Position numbers and translations under genes: made by a program. DNA of 6,488 nt, taken from contig NZ_CAAFOM010000299.1 in the NCBI RefSeq assembly GCF_900764565.1, forward strand, positions 1 to 6,488, written 5' to 3'. The DNA comes from an uncultured Catenibacterium sp. (lineage in GTDB: Bacteria > Bacillota_I > Bacilli_A > Erysipelotrichales > Coprobacillaceae). Position 1 is the stretch's first letter. Each line of letters opens with the position of its first letter. The notes under the pieces were generated by a model. It did not search any database, was not told where the DNA came from, and worked only from the letters and a program-made list of their open reading frames with translations. Shown here in pieces: positions 6,286 to 6,488 of the stretch.

Positions 6286-6441
6286 AAACCTTTCTGGAAT
6301 TCTATTATGGAACACAATGTCCATCACTTCATCATAACTAAATTCAAAACATTCATCTGTCTCAGTGACATGTATTCTTAATACATCACCTCTTTCTGCT
6401 TCTGTTAAGAATAAATATAAATTTCTCATCAACTCTTCCAT
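6259..6441 (-). CDS. Small acidic protein of unknown function (60 residues)
   Basis: I do not recognise this family. The protein is short, with no signal peptide or membrane segment; it begins MEELMRNLYLFLTEAERGDV, looks alpha/beta, is acidic in the middle (ETDECFEFSYDEVMD, residues 27-41), and ends with a basic stretch (RIPERFKKEV). The gene is well supported by a near-perfect ribosome site AGGAGGTT (6446-6453) six bases from ATG 6441 when counted from AGGAGG. It also has a shared terminator hairpin at its end, and its 3' end sits three bases from that of convergent noc. A promoter would lie at or beyond the right edge; the 47 bases upstream are AT-rich and show no convincing -10/-35 pair. 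A cytoplasmic regulatory or accessory role is possible but unsupported. Confidence 0.7.
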   Translation of the reverse strand: MEELMRNLYLFLTEAERGDVLRIHVTETDECFEFSYDEVMDIVFHNRIPERFKKEVGPQN

Positions 6442-6488
6442 ATTTAACCTCCTATATATTTATTCTCAAAGAATTTTTAGATTACTTA

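Noticed and set aside
1..6488. CRISPR array, insertion sequence, tRNA or prophage signals
   Set aside because: No regularly spaced repeats, transposase-like frames, cloverleaf sequences or phage genes were visible; nearly all bases are accounted for by coding sequence and short promoter regions.

Overview
The window is AT-rich DNA (GC roughly one third, judged by eye) from a low-GC Gram-positive bacterium. The evidence is the chromosomal cluster mnmG-rsmG-noc (Noc is a Firmicutes nucleoid-occlusion protein), strong AGGAGG-type ribosome sites, extended -10 promoters, and a large FtsX-type ABC exporter of the kind common in gut Firmicutes. An Erysipelotrichia-like host is a reasonable guess, but the sequence alone does not prove it.

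Layout. Positions 1-1669 (minus strand) hold an ABC exporter operon: an ATPase followed, one base after its stop codon, by an FtsX-family permease that runs off the left edge. Its promoter (about 1704-1732) lies between and under two copies of an 18-bp palindrome, a typical arrangement for a repressor; no regulator gene is in the window. Positions 1774-2403 (plus) encode a 209-residue protein resembling the middle part of nitrogenase component 1-type oxidoreductases but lacking the usual N-terminal domain. Its promoter shares the right-hand palindrome with the ABC operon. Its 3' end overlaps by 21 bp the convergent gene at 2383-2763 (minus), a CoA-binding (YccU-like) Rossmann protein. A compact divergent promoter region (2764-2908) then serves that gene and mnmG.

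Positions 2909-6255 (plus) form one operon: mnmG (tRNA wobble-uridine modification), rsmG (16S rRNA m7G methylation) and noc (nucleoid occlusion). The genes are coupled by a 1-base gap and then a 29-bp overlap. It ends in a strong hairpin terminator at 6246-6285 whose stem contains the stop codons of both noc and a convergent 60-codon gene of unknown function (6259-6441, minus). mnmE does not precede mnmG, and soj/parB do not follow noc, so the classical order is broken on both sides.

Most of the window is ordinary housekeeping sequence. The most unusual items are the shortened nitrogenase component 1-like protein and the paired-operator architecture beside it. I found no CRISPR array, insertion sequence, tRNA or rRNA. 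No gene-free stretch exceeds about 150 bases.
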